Below are positions 34,152 to 42,574 of a stretch of 64,000 nt of DNA, one piece after another. Below the pieces are notes generated by a model. That model saw only the letters and a list, made by a program, of their open reading frames with translations, had not been told where the DNA came from and searched no databases. The DNA comes from Orbus sasakiae. Its GTDB lineage: Bacteria; Pseudomonadota; Gammaproteobacteria; Enterobacterales; Orbaceae. Numbering within the stretch: position 1 is the first letter of the stretch; each line of letters opens with the position of its first letter. A program made the translations under genes and the position numbers. Where the stretch lies: the NCBI RefSeq assembly GCF_039542345.1, contig NZ_BAABHY010000001.1, positions 868,001 to 932,000 of the forward strand. The letters run 5' to 3'.

Positions 34152-35006
34152 ATGAAACAAAAGATTGTTAAAATTGATGAGATTTCGGTTGCTAATGATT
34201 TACCTTTTGTTCTATTTGGTGGGATGAATGTCCTTGAATCGCGCGATTTAGCAATGAAAATCTGTGAGCATTATGTCACAGTCACTCAAAAATTAAATAT
34301 TCCTTATGTATTTAAAGCGTCATTCGACAAAGCAAATCGTTCATCAGTACATTCATATCGAGGACCAGGCCTTGAAGAAGGCATGAAATTATTCCAAGAA
34401 TTAAAATCCACGTTTGGTGTAAAAATCATTACTGATGTACATACTGAAGCACAATGCCAACCTGTTGCTGAAGTGGTTGATGTAATTCAATTACCGGCCT
34501 TTTTAGCTCGCCAAACTGACTTAGTCGTTGCGATGGCTAAAACCGGTGCAGTGATCAACGTTAAAAAACCACAATTTGTCAGCCCAGGTCAAATGGGAAA
34601 TATTGTTGAAAAATTCGAAGAAGCAGGTAATGATCAAATCATCTTATGTGACCGAGGTAGCTGCTTTGGTTATGATAACTTAGTCGTTGATATGCTAGGT
34701 TTTAACATTATGAAAAAAGCAAGCAAAGGCTCGCCGGTGATTTTTGATGTGACCCATGCACTACAATGCCGTGATCCGATGGGTGCTGCGTCAGGTGGTA
34801 GACGGGGTCAAGTGACTGAACTTGCTCGTTCAGGGATGGCTGTTGGGATTGCTGGTTTATTCCTTGAATCACATCCAGATCCGGCACATGCCAAATGTGA
34901 TGGGCCATCAGCATTACCATTAGCTAAATTAGAAGCCTTTTTACAACAGATGAAAGCAATTGATGATTTAGTAAAAAGCTTTGCTGAGATTGATACTGAA
35001 AATTAA
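34152..35006 (+). CDS. kdsA: 3-deoxy-8-phosphooctulonate (KDO-8-P) synthase
   Basis: Condenses arabinose-5-phosphate with PEP to give KDO-8-phosphate for lipopolysaccharide inner core. The 284 residues are full length. Diagnostic segments are FVLFGGMNVLESRDLAM, YVFKASFDKANRSSVHSYRGPG, IITDVHTEAQ, QTDLVVAMAKTGAVINVKKPQF and GGRRGQVTELARSGMAVGIAGLFLESHPDP. The enzyme looks like the metal-independent class: the position normally Cys in metal-type enzymes lies in the GGMNVLE segment as Asn. AGGA precedes the ATG. A hairpin at 35019-35046 closes the hemA-prfA-prmC-kdsA group. Confidence 0.98.
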   Translation: MKQKIVKIDEISVANDLPFVLFGGMNVLESRDLAMKICEHYVTVTQKLNIPYVFKASFDKANRSSVHSYRGPGLEEGMKLFQELKSTFGVKIITDVHTEAQCQPVAEVVDVIQLPAFLARQTDLVVAMAKTGAVINVKKPQFVSPGQMGNIVEKFEEAGNDQIILCDRGSCFGYDNLVVDMLGFNIMKKASKGSPVIFDVTHALQCRDPMGAASGGRRGQVTELARSGMAVGIAGLFLESHPDPAHAKCDGPSALPLAKLEAFLQQMKAIDDLVKSFAEIDTEN

Positions 35007-35018
35007 GTATACGTTTTT

Positions 35019-35046
35019 ACTCAGTGCGTCATGAAACGCACTGAGT
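35019..35046. terminator. Bidirectional terminator between kdsA and rraB
   Basis: ACTCAGTGCGT (35019-35029) and ACGCACTGAGT (35036-35046) make an 11-bp perfect stem with a six-base loop. T-rich sequence lies after it on the plus strand (TTTAT), and A/T-rich sequence (TAAAAACG read on minus) on the other side. The genes converge here. Confidence 0.8.
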
Positions 35047-35056
35047 TTATCGCGAT

Positions 35057-35446
35057 TTAGTGAAGCACTTCTTCGTCGTCTTCATCCTCGTCATCTTCAC
35101 CATCTTCAAAATACGTGCCCCAACCATCATAATTGATATTAAATTTGGTTGTTAATTCGATAATTTGTGCAATTTGAGCATTGATTAATTCGGCATCAAG
35201 TGGAATTTCTGAAATCACATCACAGCAAACTAGCTCTTGGCTATTTTCATCATCCATATCTTCAGGATCTGTGACTTCATATCCTAATTTAAAAGCTTCT
35301 ACCGCGACCTTTTCAAGTGTATCAAAATCTGTTGCTGAAATGTGATGCTCAATCAAGTATAACGCATCGGGATCGCTACCATCATTTAACAATTCTTCAA
35401 TAATAGAATAAGTATCTTGTTGTGCTAATTCAATTTGTGTTTTCAT
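35057..35446 (-). CDS. rraB: Ribonuclease E inhibitor RraB
   Basis: Protein regulator that binds RNase E and modulates degradosome composition. The 129-residue product is acidic, ending in a run of Asp and Glu (EDGEDDEDEDDEE), as in RraB. Conserved parts are TYSIIEELLNDGSDPDALYLIEHH and the FNINYDGWGTYFE C-terminal segment. The start at 35446 has AGG 7 bases upstream and matches the family N-terminus; an upstream in-frame start at 35473 would add nine residues. It is monocistronic. E. coli rraB lies elsewhere (near argI), so its position beside kdsA is lineage-specific. Confidence 0.93.
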   Translation of the reverse strand: MKTQIELAQQDTYSIIEELLNDGSDPDALYLIEHHISATDFDTLEKVAVEAFKLGYEVTDPEDMDDENSQELVCCDVISEIPLDAELINAQIAQIIELTTKFNINYDGWGTYFEDGEDDEDEDDEEVLH

Positions 35447-35657
35447 AATCAACCTATAAATAAATATACGCAATCCAAGCTGATGCGATGAGGATTAAGT
35501 TTAAATTAACAGTATATGAGTAAAAGCATCACCTTTACTAGCCCTTGCATGAGTTGCATGGTTATACACGAAAAAAAACGTAAACTCATTACCACACAGA
35601 CCCAAATCTTACATTTTGCCTTGTCATGAATATATATAATGAGAAATAACGAATATT

Positions 35658-35673
35658 GTGTGATATATTACAC
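35658..35673. promoter_or_regulatory. Near-perfect 16-bp palindrome, candidate operator
   Basis: GTGTGATATATTACAC is self-complementary except for one symmetric pair (positions 5 and 12). It lies about 119 bases before rnm and 212 before rraB. It resembles but does not match a CRP site because the half-site spacing is one base short. Confidence 0.35.
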
Positions 35674-35730
35674 GTTTCTTATTTAAAGAATAATCTTTTA
35701 TTTTGTTAAGTTAATTATCAATAAAATTGT

Positions 35731-35776
35731 TTCGTTATTTTTTTGTTGTAATGCTTAATTCTAGTATAAAAAATCG
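35731..35776 (+). repeat. 46-base AT-rich repeat, copy B (upstream of rnm)
   Basis: It matches copy A (6265-6310) at 39 of 46 positions without gaps. It ends 15 bases before the rnm start, so it probably contains the rnm promoter (CTAGTATAAAA region as -10). The shared features may define a promoter class or a small mobile or ancient repeat. Confidence 0.45.
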
Positions 35777-35791
35777 AGATAATACAATTGA

Positions 35792-36640
35792 ATGACTAAT
35801 TCTGCATACCGTTATGATCTTCATTCCCATACCACCGCATCTGATGGCACATTAACACCTTCAGCGCTGATTTTGCGTGCGGTGCAAAATCAAGTCAATG
35901 TTTTGGCTATTACGGATCATGATACTGTAAAAGGTTTAGATGAAGCTCATCAATGTATCAAAGAGCATGATTTAGCGATTCACTTAATTAATGGCGTTGA
36001 AATTTCAACACTGTGGAAAAGTACGGAAATACACATTGTTGGTTTGAATATTGATATTCACAGTCAGATTTTAACTGAATTATTGATACAGCAAGAGAAT
36101 CAACGCATAGAACGAGCCAAGGCAATAGCGTATAAACTGTCAAAAGTGAGTGTTGCTGATGCTTATGAACACGCTCAGGTTTATGCAAAAGGTGATATCG
36201 TCTCACGCGCTCACTTTGCTCGGTTTCTAGTGGAAAAAGGTTATGCTAAAGATATTAAGCGTGCATTTAAAAAATATTTAGGTAAATCAGGCTATGCCTA
36301 TGTTGCACCACAGTGGACAACAATCGACAATGCTATTGAGGTGATTCATCAGGCAAAGGGACAAGCAGTACTTGCACATCCTTCAAGATATGACTTTACC
36401 ACCACAAAAATGAAAAATTTGATTGGTTACTTTAAACAATATGGCGGAGATGCAATCGAAGTTTCGCAAAGTCGTCAATCAATTGATGAATTACATTTAC
36501 TCGCAAAATGTGCCAATGAGTTTAATTTACTGGCATCGCAGGGATCGGATTTCCATGATAATGTGAGTTATTTAGACTTAGGTAAAACTCAACCTTTACC
36601 GGGTAGCGTAACACCAATTTGGACTGATTGGTCGTTATAA
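35792..36640 (+). CDS. rnm: RNase AM / PHP-domain nucleoside bisphosphate phosphatase (YciV, TrpH)
   Basis: PHP-family phosphoesterase; in E. coli it hydrolyses 3',5'-nucleotide bisphosphates and acts as a 5'-3' exoribonuclease maturing rRNA 5' ends. In 282 residues the metal-binding PHP motifs are intact: DLHSHTTASDGTL (His11, His13), AITDHDTVKGL, INGVEIST, the mid-domain SRAHFARFL, AHPSRY and the C-terminal QGSDFHD. It is 30 bases upstream of yciO, and yciO-rluB follow, as in the enteric trp region; the trp operon itself is not next to it here. Confidence 0.95.
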   Translation: MTNSAYRYDLHSHTTASDGTLTPSALILRAVQNQVNVLAITDHDTVKGLDEAHQCIKEHDLAIHLINGVEISTLWKSTEIHIVGLNIDIHSQILTELLIQQENQRIERAKAIAYKLSKVSVADAYEHAQVYAKGDIVSRAHFARFLVEKGYAKDIKRAFKKYLGKSGYAYVAPQWTTIDNAIEVIHQAKGQAVLAHPSRYDFTTTKMKNLIGYFKQYGGDAIEVSQSRQSIDELHLLAKCANEFNLLASQGSDFHDNVSYLDLGKTQPLPGSVTPIWTDWSL

Positions 36641-36670
36641 AATCGACTCTTAACGAAAAGTGATTAAATT

Positions 36671-37291
36671 ATGGCTCAAATGTTTTATATTCATCCCGAT
36701 AATCCACAAAAACGGTTACTTGAACAAGTTGTTAATATCCTTAAAGATCAGGGCGTGATTGCATTTCCAACTGATTCTGGTTATTCAATTGGCTGTATGC
36801 TTGATAATAAACAAGGATTAGATCGCATCTGTAAAATCCGAGCACTTGATAAAAATCATAATTTTACACTCATGTGTCGTGATTTATCTGAATTATCCGC
36901 TTACGCTTATGTCGACAACACAACGTTTCGACTGCTTAAAAATAATACACCCGGTCGTTATGTATTTATTTTAGAAGCGAGTAAAGAAGTCCCTCGTCGA
37001 TTAATGAATGAGAAACGTAAAACGATAGGGCTAAGAATTCCTGATCATAAAATTGATTTAAGTTTACTTGAATTGTTAGGTGAACCATTAATGACCACAA
37101 CGTTAATTTTACCTAACGATGGCTTTGCTCAATCCGATCCAGAAGAGATAGAACAAACAATTGGACACCAATTAGATGCCATTATTCATGGTGGCTATAT
37201 CAGTGAACAACCGACAACAATTATTGATTTAACGCATGACTACCCAGATATTATTCGTAAGGGTAGTGGTGATATAACACCATTTGAATAA
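36671..37291 (+). CDS. yciO: YciO family protein (Sua5/TsaC-like)
   Basis: A 206-residue YrdC-fold protein, same length as E. coli YciO. It belongs to the L-threonylcarbamoyladenylate synthase superfamily, but YciO shows much weaker t6A-forming activity than TsaC and its role is unsettled. Fold markers are VIAFPTDSGYSIGC, KIRALDKNHNFTLMC, TPGRYVFIL and TVGLR-like TIGLRIPDH; the C-terminus has the TTIIDLT and IIRKGSGD motifs. The set rnm-yciO-rluB is a conserved operon. A separate TsaC is expected elsewhere in the genome. Confidence 0.95.
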   Translation: MAQMFYIHPDNPQKRLLEQVVNILKDQGVIAFPTDSGYSIGCMLDNKQGLDRICKIRALDKNHNFTLMCRDLSELSAYAYVDNTTFRLLKNNTPGRYVFILEASKEVPRRLMNEKRKTIGLRIPDHKIDLSLLELLGEPLMTTTLILPNDGFAQSDPEEIEQTIGHQLDAIIHGGYISEQPTTIIDLTHDYPDIIRKGSGDITPFE

Positions 37292-37362
37292 TTGTAGTAT
37301 AATAAATACATATTTAATTAAAATGATTAACAAATGATACCTGTGAAGGTAACGAGGTAAAA

Positions 37363-38220
37363 ATGAAAACCCCTAAAGATAACACTGAAAAACTACAAAA
37401 AGTATTGGCAAATTTAGGACATGGATCACGTCGTGAAATTGAGGCGTTGATTGTGGCTAAAAAAATCAGTGTTGATGGTAAAATTTCAACATTAGGCGAT
37501 CGAATCGATATTCGTACTCAGCCTAAAATCAGAATTAATGGTAATTTAATTCCTGTTAGACCAAAAGAGAAAGATGTCTGCCGAGTATTAGCCTATTATA
37601 AGCCTGAAGGTGAAATCTGTTCTAAAAATGATCCAGAAGGGAGAGCAACGGTTTTTACTAATCTTCCTAAATTGAAAAATGCACGTTGGATTAATATTGG
37701 CCGTTTAGATATCAATACTTCAGGTTTATTGCTATTTACAACGGATGGTGAATTAGCCAATCGTTTAATGCATCCGCGAAATGAAGTTGAAAGAGAATAT
37801 GCTGTACGCGTATTTGGTAAAGTGACTGACCAACAAATCTTCCAATTGAAAAAAGGCATTCAATTAGAAGATGGACCGGCAGCATTTAAATCAATTCAAA
37901 ATCAAGGTGGCCAAGGCTTAAACCACTGGTTTAATGTCGTTATTACGGAAGGTCGTAATCGTGAAGTTAGACGTATGTGGGAAGCCGTTGGCGTTCAAGT
38001 GAGTCGATTATTGCGTGTACGCTATGGTAATATTACGCTTCCTAAGCGTTTATCGCGAGGTACATGGTTAGAGCTTGATCTCAATTCGGTCAACTATTTA
38101 CGTGGTCTAGTCGGATTATCAGTTGAAGAAAAAAGCTTTTTAAGTGTTGACGAACAAAAAAATAAATCAAAACGGATTTTTGCAAAACGTCCTAGTGTTA
38201 ATTTTTCCAATAAACGTTGA
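37363..38220 (+). CDS. rluB: 23S rRNA pseudouridine(2605) synthase
   Basis: Isomerises U2605 of 23S rRNA. The 285 residues begin with an S4 RNA-binding domain (EKLQKVLANLGHGSRREIEALI), then the RsuA-family catalytic domain with the active-site aspartate in GRLDINTSGLLLFT and the later GRNREVRRMWEAVGVQVSRLLRVRYG. The C-terminal tail is basic and low-complexity, as usual. GAGG lies 7 bases before the ATG. It is third in the rnm-yciO-rluB group, with a 71-base gap before it, and is followed by a strong bidirectional terminator. Confidence 0.97.
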   Translation: MKTPKDNTEKLQKVLANLGHGSRREIEALIVAKKISVDGKISTLGDRIDIRTQPKIRINGNLIPVRPKEKDVCRVLAYYKPEGEICSKNDPEGRATVFTNLPKLKNARWINIGRLDINTSGLLLFTTDGELANRLMHPRNEVEREYAVRVFGKVTDQQIFQLKKGIQLEDGPAAFKSIQNQGGQGLNHWFNVVITEGRNREVRRMWEAVGVQVSRLLRVRYGNITLPKRLSRGTWLELDLNSVNYLRGLVGLSVEEKSFLSVDEQKNKSKRIFAKRPSVNFSNKR

Positions 38221-38264
38221 TCCAATTTTTTATAATGAACCATTAAGGTTTGAATTTTGGACAT

Positions 38265-38300
38265 AAAAAAGCAGCCCAATATACATGTGCTGCTTTTTTT
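38265..38300. terminator. Bidirectional terminator between rluB and acetolactate synthase
   Basis: An A-run plus GCAGC on the left pairs with GCTGC plus a T-run on the right (AAAAAAGCAGC ... GCTGCTTTTTTT). The symmetry gives a U-tract in both directions, suiting two convergent genes. Confidence 0.9.
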
Positions 38301-38312
38301 ATGTGCTGTAAA

Positions 38313-39977
38313 TTATAGCGAAATAGTCAATTCGCCTAACTTATTCGTCAGTTTCATATTTTCATTGTAATCAACGGGACATGTAATAATGTGAACACCA
38401 GTACTCGCTAACGCTGTTTTTAACGTTGGTAATAATTCTTCAGCTTTTTTAATACGATAGCCTTTCGCACCAAAACTTTCTGCATATTTTACAAAGTCTG
38501 GATTACTAAAATCGACATTGTCATGATGACCGATTTCCATATCCATTTTCCATTTAATTAAACCATAAGATTTATCTTCCCAAATCAGTACAACCAATGG
38601 GATATTTTCACGCACGGCGGTTTCAATTTCTTGTGAGTTCATCATAAAACTGCCGTCTCCCATGGTTGCTAACACTTTTTTAGTCGGTTTAGCTAAATGC
38701 GCACCGAGTGCACCGGGTAACGCAAAAGACATCGGCGATAAACCATTACCGATCAGGCATGTGTTTGTTTGATAAGTCGGGTAAAGTCGTGCCATCCACA
38801 TTTTTATAGCGCCAGTGTCAGCTAAAACAATATCATCATCAGAGAGTGCTTTTCGAACATCACTGACAATACGCTGTGGTTTAAGAGGGTAACTATTATC
38901 AGCAGCACCTTTATCAAGTTCAGCTGCAACTAAATCTTTGATGACAGCTTTTTGAGGAACAAATGTAATGTTTTTTGCTTTAAGTTGCGCTGTGAGTAAA
39001 TCGACTGCTTTTTCAATATCTGCAACAATATTGACACTAATTTGGTAATTAACGTCAATATCTTCAGCAAATGAGTTGATATGAATAATTTTTTTATCAC
39101 CATTTGGATTAATTCGTGACGGAGCAAACTCTTGCAATTCATAACCGATGGCAATGATTAAATCGGCAGAATCAAAAGCGAAGTTTTCATAATCATGACG
39201 CATAAATCCAATAACACCAAGTGCGTTAGGGTAGCGGTCTGAAATAACACCTTTACCCATAAAACTGGTTGCAACCGGAACATTTAATTGATCACACAAA
39301 GCGAGTAATGATTTCTCCGCATGATCACGAGCAATACCTTGTCCTGCCAAAATAATCGGTTTTTTTGCTTTTTTAATTAAGTTAACGGCTTGTTCAATTT
39401 GTGTTTCGTCAGCGGCTGGTTTAGAAGATGGTGAAATGGATAACGGTTTATTTATTTTTGCTTGGGGCATAGCCTCAACATCTTCTGGAATTGCCAAATA
39501 TGTGGATCCTGGACGTTCACCTTGTGCGACAGCAAAGGCTTTTCTAACCATTTCAGGGACGGCGGCAGGTGTCAGAACTATATCGGCCCATTTTGTAATG
39601 GGTTTAAAAAGTTGAACTAAATCGACTAATTGATGAGATTCTTTATAAATCCGATTGATGCCCACTTGTGCACTAATCGCCACCAATGGTGATGAATTCG
39701 TTTGTGCATCTGTCACTCCCATAATCAAATTAATTGCACCTGGGCCAAGTGTTGCCGCACATACACCTGCTTTACCGGTGAGACGACCGTAAATATCAGC
39801 CATAAAAGAGGCACCTTGTTCATGACGTACTAAAATAAATCGTATTTTCGAATTAAATGTTGCATCGACTAAACGTATGTTTTCTTCGCCGGGTATACCA
39901 AAGATATATTCAACGCCTTCATTCTCTAAACATTTAACAATGTTATTTGCTACAATAGCTGATGATTTATTGACCAT
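38313..39977 (-). CDS. alsS: Acetolactate synthase, catabolic type
   Basis: Thiamine-diphosphate enzyme that joins two pyruvates to acetolactate. The 554 residues form one polypeptide, and no ilvN-like regulatory subunit is adjacent, which favours the catabolic AlsS class. The ThDP-activating Glu53 is in VRHEQGASFMAD, the central domain has GQGIARDHAEKSL, and the ThDP pyrophosphate/Mg motif is GDGSFMMNSQEIETAVRENIPLVVLIWED. The AEC-type permease gene is 34 bases upstream on the same strand. No acetolactate decarboxylase gene is seen nearby. A related decarboxylase or oxalate-pathway enzyme is a less likely alternative. Confidence 0.85.
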   Translation of the reverse strand: MVNKSSAIVANNIVKCLENEGVEYIFGIPGEENIRLVDATFNSKIRFILVRHEQGASFMADIYGRLTGKAGVCAATLGPGAINLIMGVTDAQTNSSPLVAISAQVGINRIYKESHQLVDLVQLFKPITKWADIVLTPAAVPEMVRKAFAVAQGERPGSTYLAIPEDVEAMPQAKINKPLSISPSSKPAADETQIEQAVNLIKKAKKPIILAGQGIARDHAEKSLLALCDQLNVPVATSFMGKGVISDRYPNALGVIGFMRHDYENFAFDSADLIIAIGYELQEFAPSRINPNGDKKIIHINSFAEDIDVNYQISVNIVADIEKAVDLLTAQLKAKNITFVPQKAVIKDLVAAELDKGAADNSYPLKPQRIVSDVRKALSDDDIVLADTGAIKMWMARLYPTYQTNTCLIGNGLSPMSFALPGALGAHLAKPTKKVLATMGDGSFMMNSQEIETAVRENIPLVVLIWEDKSYGLIKWKMDMEIGHHDNVDFSNPDFVKYAESFGAKGYRIKKAEELLPTLKTALASTGVHIITCPVDYNENMKLTNKLGELTISL

Positions 39978-40011
39978 TTTATAATTCCTTAATCAAATCA
40001 AATTGACTTAT

Positions 40012-40959
40012 TTACTGAAATAACCAGATAAAAATACCCATGGTAATCATTGACATTAAGGTACTTACGAATAAACTTGATGCCATTTCTTGCTCAGCCA
40101 CTTTATATTGCACAGCAAGAATAACGACGATAGAGGCTGTCGGGATACATAACGATATGACAACTAAATGTTGCATAGTGATTGTTGCACCGCACAAGTA
40201 CATTATTAGCCAAACAATAGCCGGTAAAATCAGGTTTTTACTGATGGTATTGACACAAACAGCAGACGATATTTTCACTTTTTGGGCAAATAAAATAATA
40301 CCCGAGGCAAATAATGCCACTCCACCCGTTGCTTTACCAAGTAATGTGAATGAATCAAGCAAAGAACCACTCAAATTAAAACCACATAGAACAATGACAA
40401 AAGCAAGGATTGGAGCCCAAACGACAGGCTCTTTCAACGCAGAGACAATACGATTCCCAATGATCGATAAAATGCTAGTTGAATGTTGTTGCCCAGACGC
40501 ATAGTCGTTACCTGATAAGAGCATGATGGTCAACGGAACTTGTACCAAGTTCATCAGTAGTCCACAAATGGCGATAGGTAATACACTGGTTCCACCAAAT
40601 ATTTCACCGAGCACAGATACGCCAACAAAGGGGACGGCAGGACCACTTATTGCTAATGCTTGAAGAATCGCAACAGGGGCTGAACGTTTAAAAATAAAAT
40701 GGGCGATGACAAATACAAAAGCTAAACCACCAACCATACCAATAGCTAGCCAACCAAACATAGCAAGATTATCAATGATTTGTTGCTTTGGGGTCGCAAT
40801 AATACCCGCAAATAAACTCATTGGTAGGGCATAGAGCATGACCATTCGGTTAAGAATAGCACCTTGGTCTGAAGAAAAATCATGATGCCAACCGGCAAAA
40901 AAACCTAAAATGAGCGTAATAACGATGGGTAATAAGGCTGCGATCAATGTTTCTAACAT
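40012..40959 (-). CDS. AEC family transporter (auxin efflux carrier / YfdV-like)
   Basis: Ten-span secondary transporter of 315 residues. The start at 40959 (MLETLIAALLPIV) has AAGGA 8-9 bases upstream; a longer frame to 40998 would add 13 unlikely residues. Family marks are the N-terminal LPIVITLILGFFAGW, NRMVMLYALPMSLFAGI, and the mid-protein KEPVVWAPILAFVIVL, resembling YfdV and malate permeases. It is translated ahead of acetolactate synthase, suggesting uptake of malate, pyruvate or a related acid feeding that enzyme, or export of its product. This is inference from position. Confidence 0.88.
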   Translation of the reverse strand: MLETLIAALLPIVITLILGFFAGWHHDFSSDQGAILNRMVMLYALPMSLFAGIIATPKQQIIDNLAMFGWLAIGMVGGLAFVFVIAHFIFKRSAPVAILQALAISGPAVPFVGVSVLGEIFGGTSVLPIAICGLLMNLVQVPLTIMLLSGNDYASGQQHSTSILSIIGNRIVSALKEPVVWAPILAFVIVLCGFNLSGSLLDSFTLLGKATGGVALFASGIILFAQKVKISSAVCVNTISKNLILPAIVWLIMYLCGATITMQHLVVISLCIPTASIVVILAVQYKVAEQEMASSLFVSTLMSMITMGIFIWLFQ

Positions 40960-41218
40960 AAAAAATGTCCTTTGCAAAACTTGATACTTATTTATCATAC
41001 GCTTATTTTTATGAGTTTAAATAGCTAAATTTTAGTGGCAAATTGGTTATTGATGTGGTGTTGATAATCAAAATGGATAAGTAGGGTGTTATTTCTTCAA
41101 AACGCACTTTTAAATTTAACATATTGAAATTAAATAATAAAAATGATGGTTTTAAAGCCAGTAAACCGTATTTTTTTGGCAAATACCAAGTGGAAGGGGA
41201 CAGCTGACACCATTTTTA

Positions 41219-41710
41219 TCAGCTGAGATAAGGCGTTTGCTTATTGTGCTCTTTGCGATGACAAAACTTTTTCAGTACAAATGCTCTACACATATCATAA
41301 ATATAGGTAAAGATCATGGTGAAGACCAAAAAGAAAATTAAGAAAAAGGCTTCCATCATCATTGCTTCAACAAAACCCACTTGTTTATAAAACATAATAA
41401 ATGCAAGTGCAAAAATCGCAAAAATCGCTTCAAAGCCAATACCATGTAAAATTCGATCTTTAGCTGTTTTAACAATGTTACCGCGTTTTTTAATCAGATA
41501 GCGATCAAACAGATAATTGAAAATCATATTCCAAAATAATGCAATAAAAGACAGCATAATACTTAAGAAAAACGTATCAACGAGTTCATAGCCACTAATC
41601 AGTTTCATTAAAACGGATGCTAAAATTGAACCACAGATTTCATAAAGAATCGCATTGAAAATTAATTCCATTTTACTTTTGGGTTTATTCTGTAAATTAT
41701 CGGCTTTCAT
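41219..41710 (-). CDS. PACE family (AceI-like) multidrug efflux protein
   Basis: Small proton-driven pump of 163 residues with four membrane spans arranged as two tandem bacterial-transmembrane-pair domains. Conserved elements occur in each half: ILYEICGSIL with its membrane Glu, then ALFWNMIFNYLFDR in the first, and DRILHGIGFEAIFA, then FMIFTYIYDMCRAF-like segments in the second. AceI exports chlorhexidine and short diamines. The basic C-terminal tail follows span 4. The start at 41710 has no strong ribosome site; ATG at 41671 would remove 13 residues. It is monocistronic, with a LysR partner not present nearby. Confidence 0.87.
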   Translation of the reverse strand: MKADNLQNKPKSKMELIFNAILYEICGSILASVLMKLISGYELVDTFFLSIMLSFIALFWNMIFNYLFDRYLIKKRGNIVKTAKDRILHGIGFEAIFAIFALAFIMFYKQVGFVEAMMMEAFFLIFFLVFTMIFTYIYDMCRAFVLKKFCHRKEHNKQTPYLS

Positions 41711-41818
41711 ATATCGTGAATGGGTTTAACGGTCAATTACTAAGAGGGCTATTATATCACTGCTAAAAATAAAGAAAATAGCGCATAAATGGGGGCAAAT
41801 GCGCTATTGTTTAAAGAA

Positions 41819-42277
41819 TTAATTTGCAGACAGTAAATCTGATAATGGTTTATGAACGATATCAAAATAGACTTTGCTGTTGTTGGTATCAGGGTAGATT
41901 CGATAAGTATACTCATCGGCTTTTACTGCAACATTTTCGACAGTTCGTGTAAATAACACGGTCCCATCTGGTCTTTTGGCGGTAATCACACGGTTTTTAC
42001 CATCATCACTAATTGACCAATCACCAGAGAGCTTTAACTTACCTTCAGGCGTATACATTTTAAAGGTGTGATCTTCGTTGTATTGTGCAATCCCAAAGAA
42101 GTTATTAACACTTTTATCTGATGGGGCAATGGCTTGGTTTTTTGCATCGATTGCATCGGTTGTGATCCAAACTTTGTTGACCATTTGATCTTCATATTGA
42201 TTGAGTTTATCTGCAGCAAAGGCAGTATTAATACTTAAAAATGCGACAGTGGCAAAAATTAATTTATTAATATACAT
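41819..42277 (-). CDS. DUF4822 secreted protein
   Basis: A 152-residue exported protein with signal peptide MYINKLIFATVAFLSINTAFA (cleavage after about residue 21). The rest matches DUF4822: VWITTDAIDAKN, NFFGIAQYNEDHTFKMYTPEGK, LSGDWSISDDGKNRVITAK and YTYRIYPD. The domain is usually a single small beta-rich unit of unknown function in gut and environmental bacteria; some are annotated as cell-surface or lipoprotein-like. It is single, between the PACE pump gene and the aldo/keto reductase gene. The 3' end lies about 35 bases from an open gap without a clear terminator. Confidence 0.85.
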   Translation of the reverse strand: MYINKLIFATVAFLSINTAFAADKLNQYEDQMVNKVWITTDAIDAKNQAIAPSDKSVNNFFGIAQYNEDHTFKMYTPEGKLKLSGDWSISDDGKNRVITAKRPDGTVLFTRTVENVAVKADEYTYRIYPDTNNSKVYFDIVHKPLSDLLSAN

Positions 42278-42574
42278 ATTATCATCCTTTTTTGTCTAAC
42301 TGTTGATCTTATTAACAACACGTTTTTTATAATTAATGTTATTCATTAATTATTCTTGAATACCCTTATGTGTTAACACAAGCATATACTTTACGATTTT
42401 CATTATAATCAAATAAAAATTAAGACAAACTACTAAAAGTGAGATTAATTGTCTCATAAATCGGAATAATGAAGGATTGCATAACAAAAAGAATCAATAT
42501 TACCTTAACAATAAACGCAATAAATAGGCTGAATATCACTGATAATACGCAGCCTACATATTCATGTTTTTACT

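Larger units (their letters stand above)
35447..35791. other. Divergent intergenic region between rraB and rnm
   Basis: These 345 bases carry promoters for both genes but no RNA gene that I recognise. Two structured elements are listed separately: a near-perfect palindrome at 35658-35673 and repeat copy B at 35731-35776. Confidence 0.6.
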
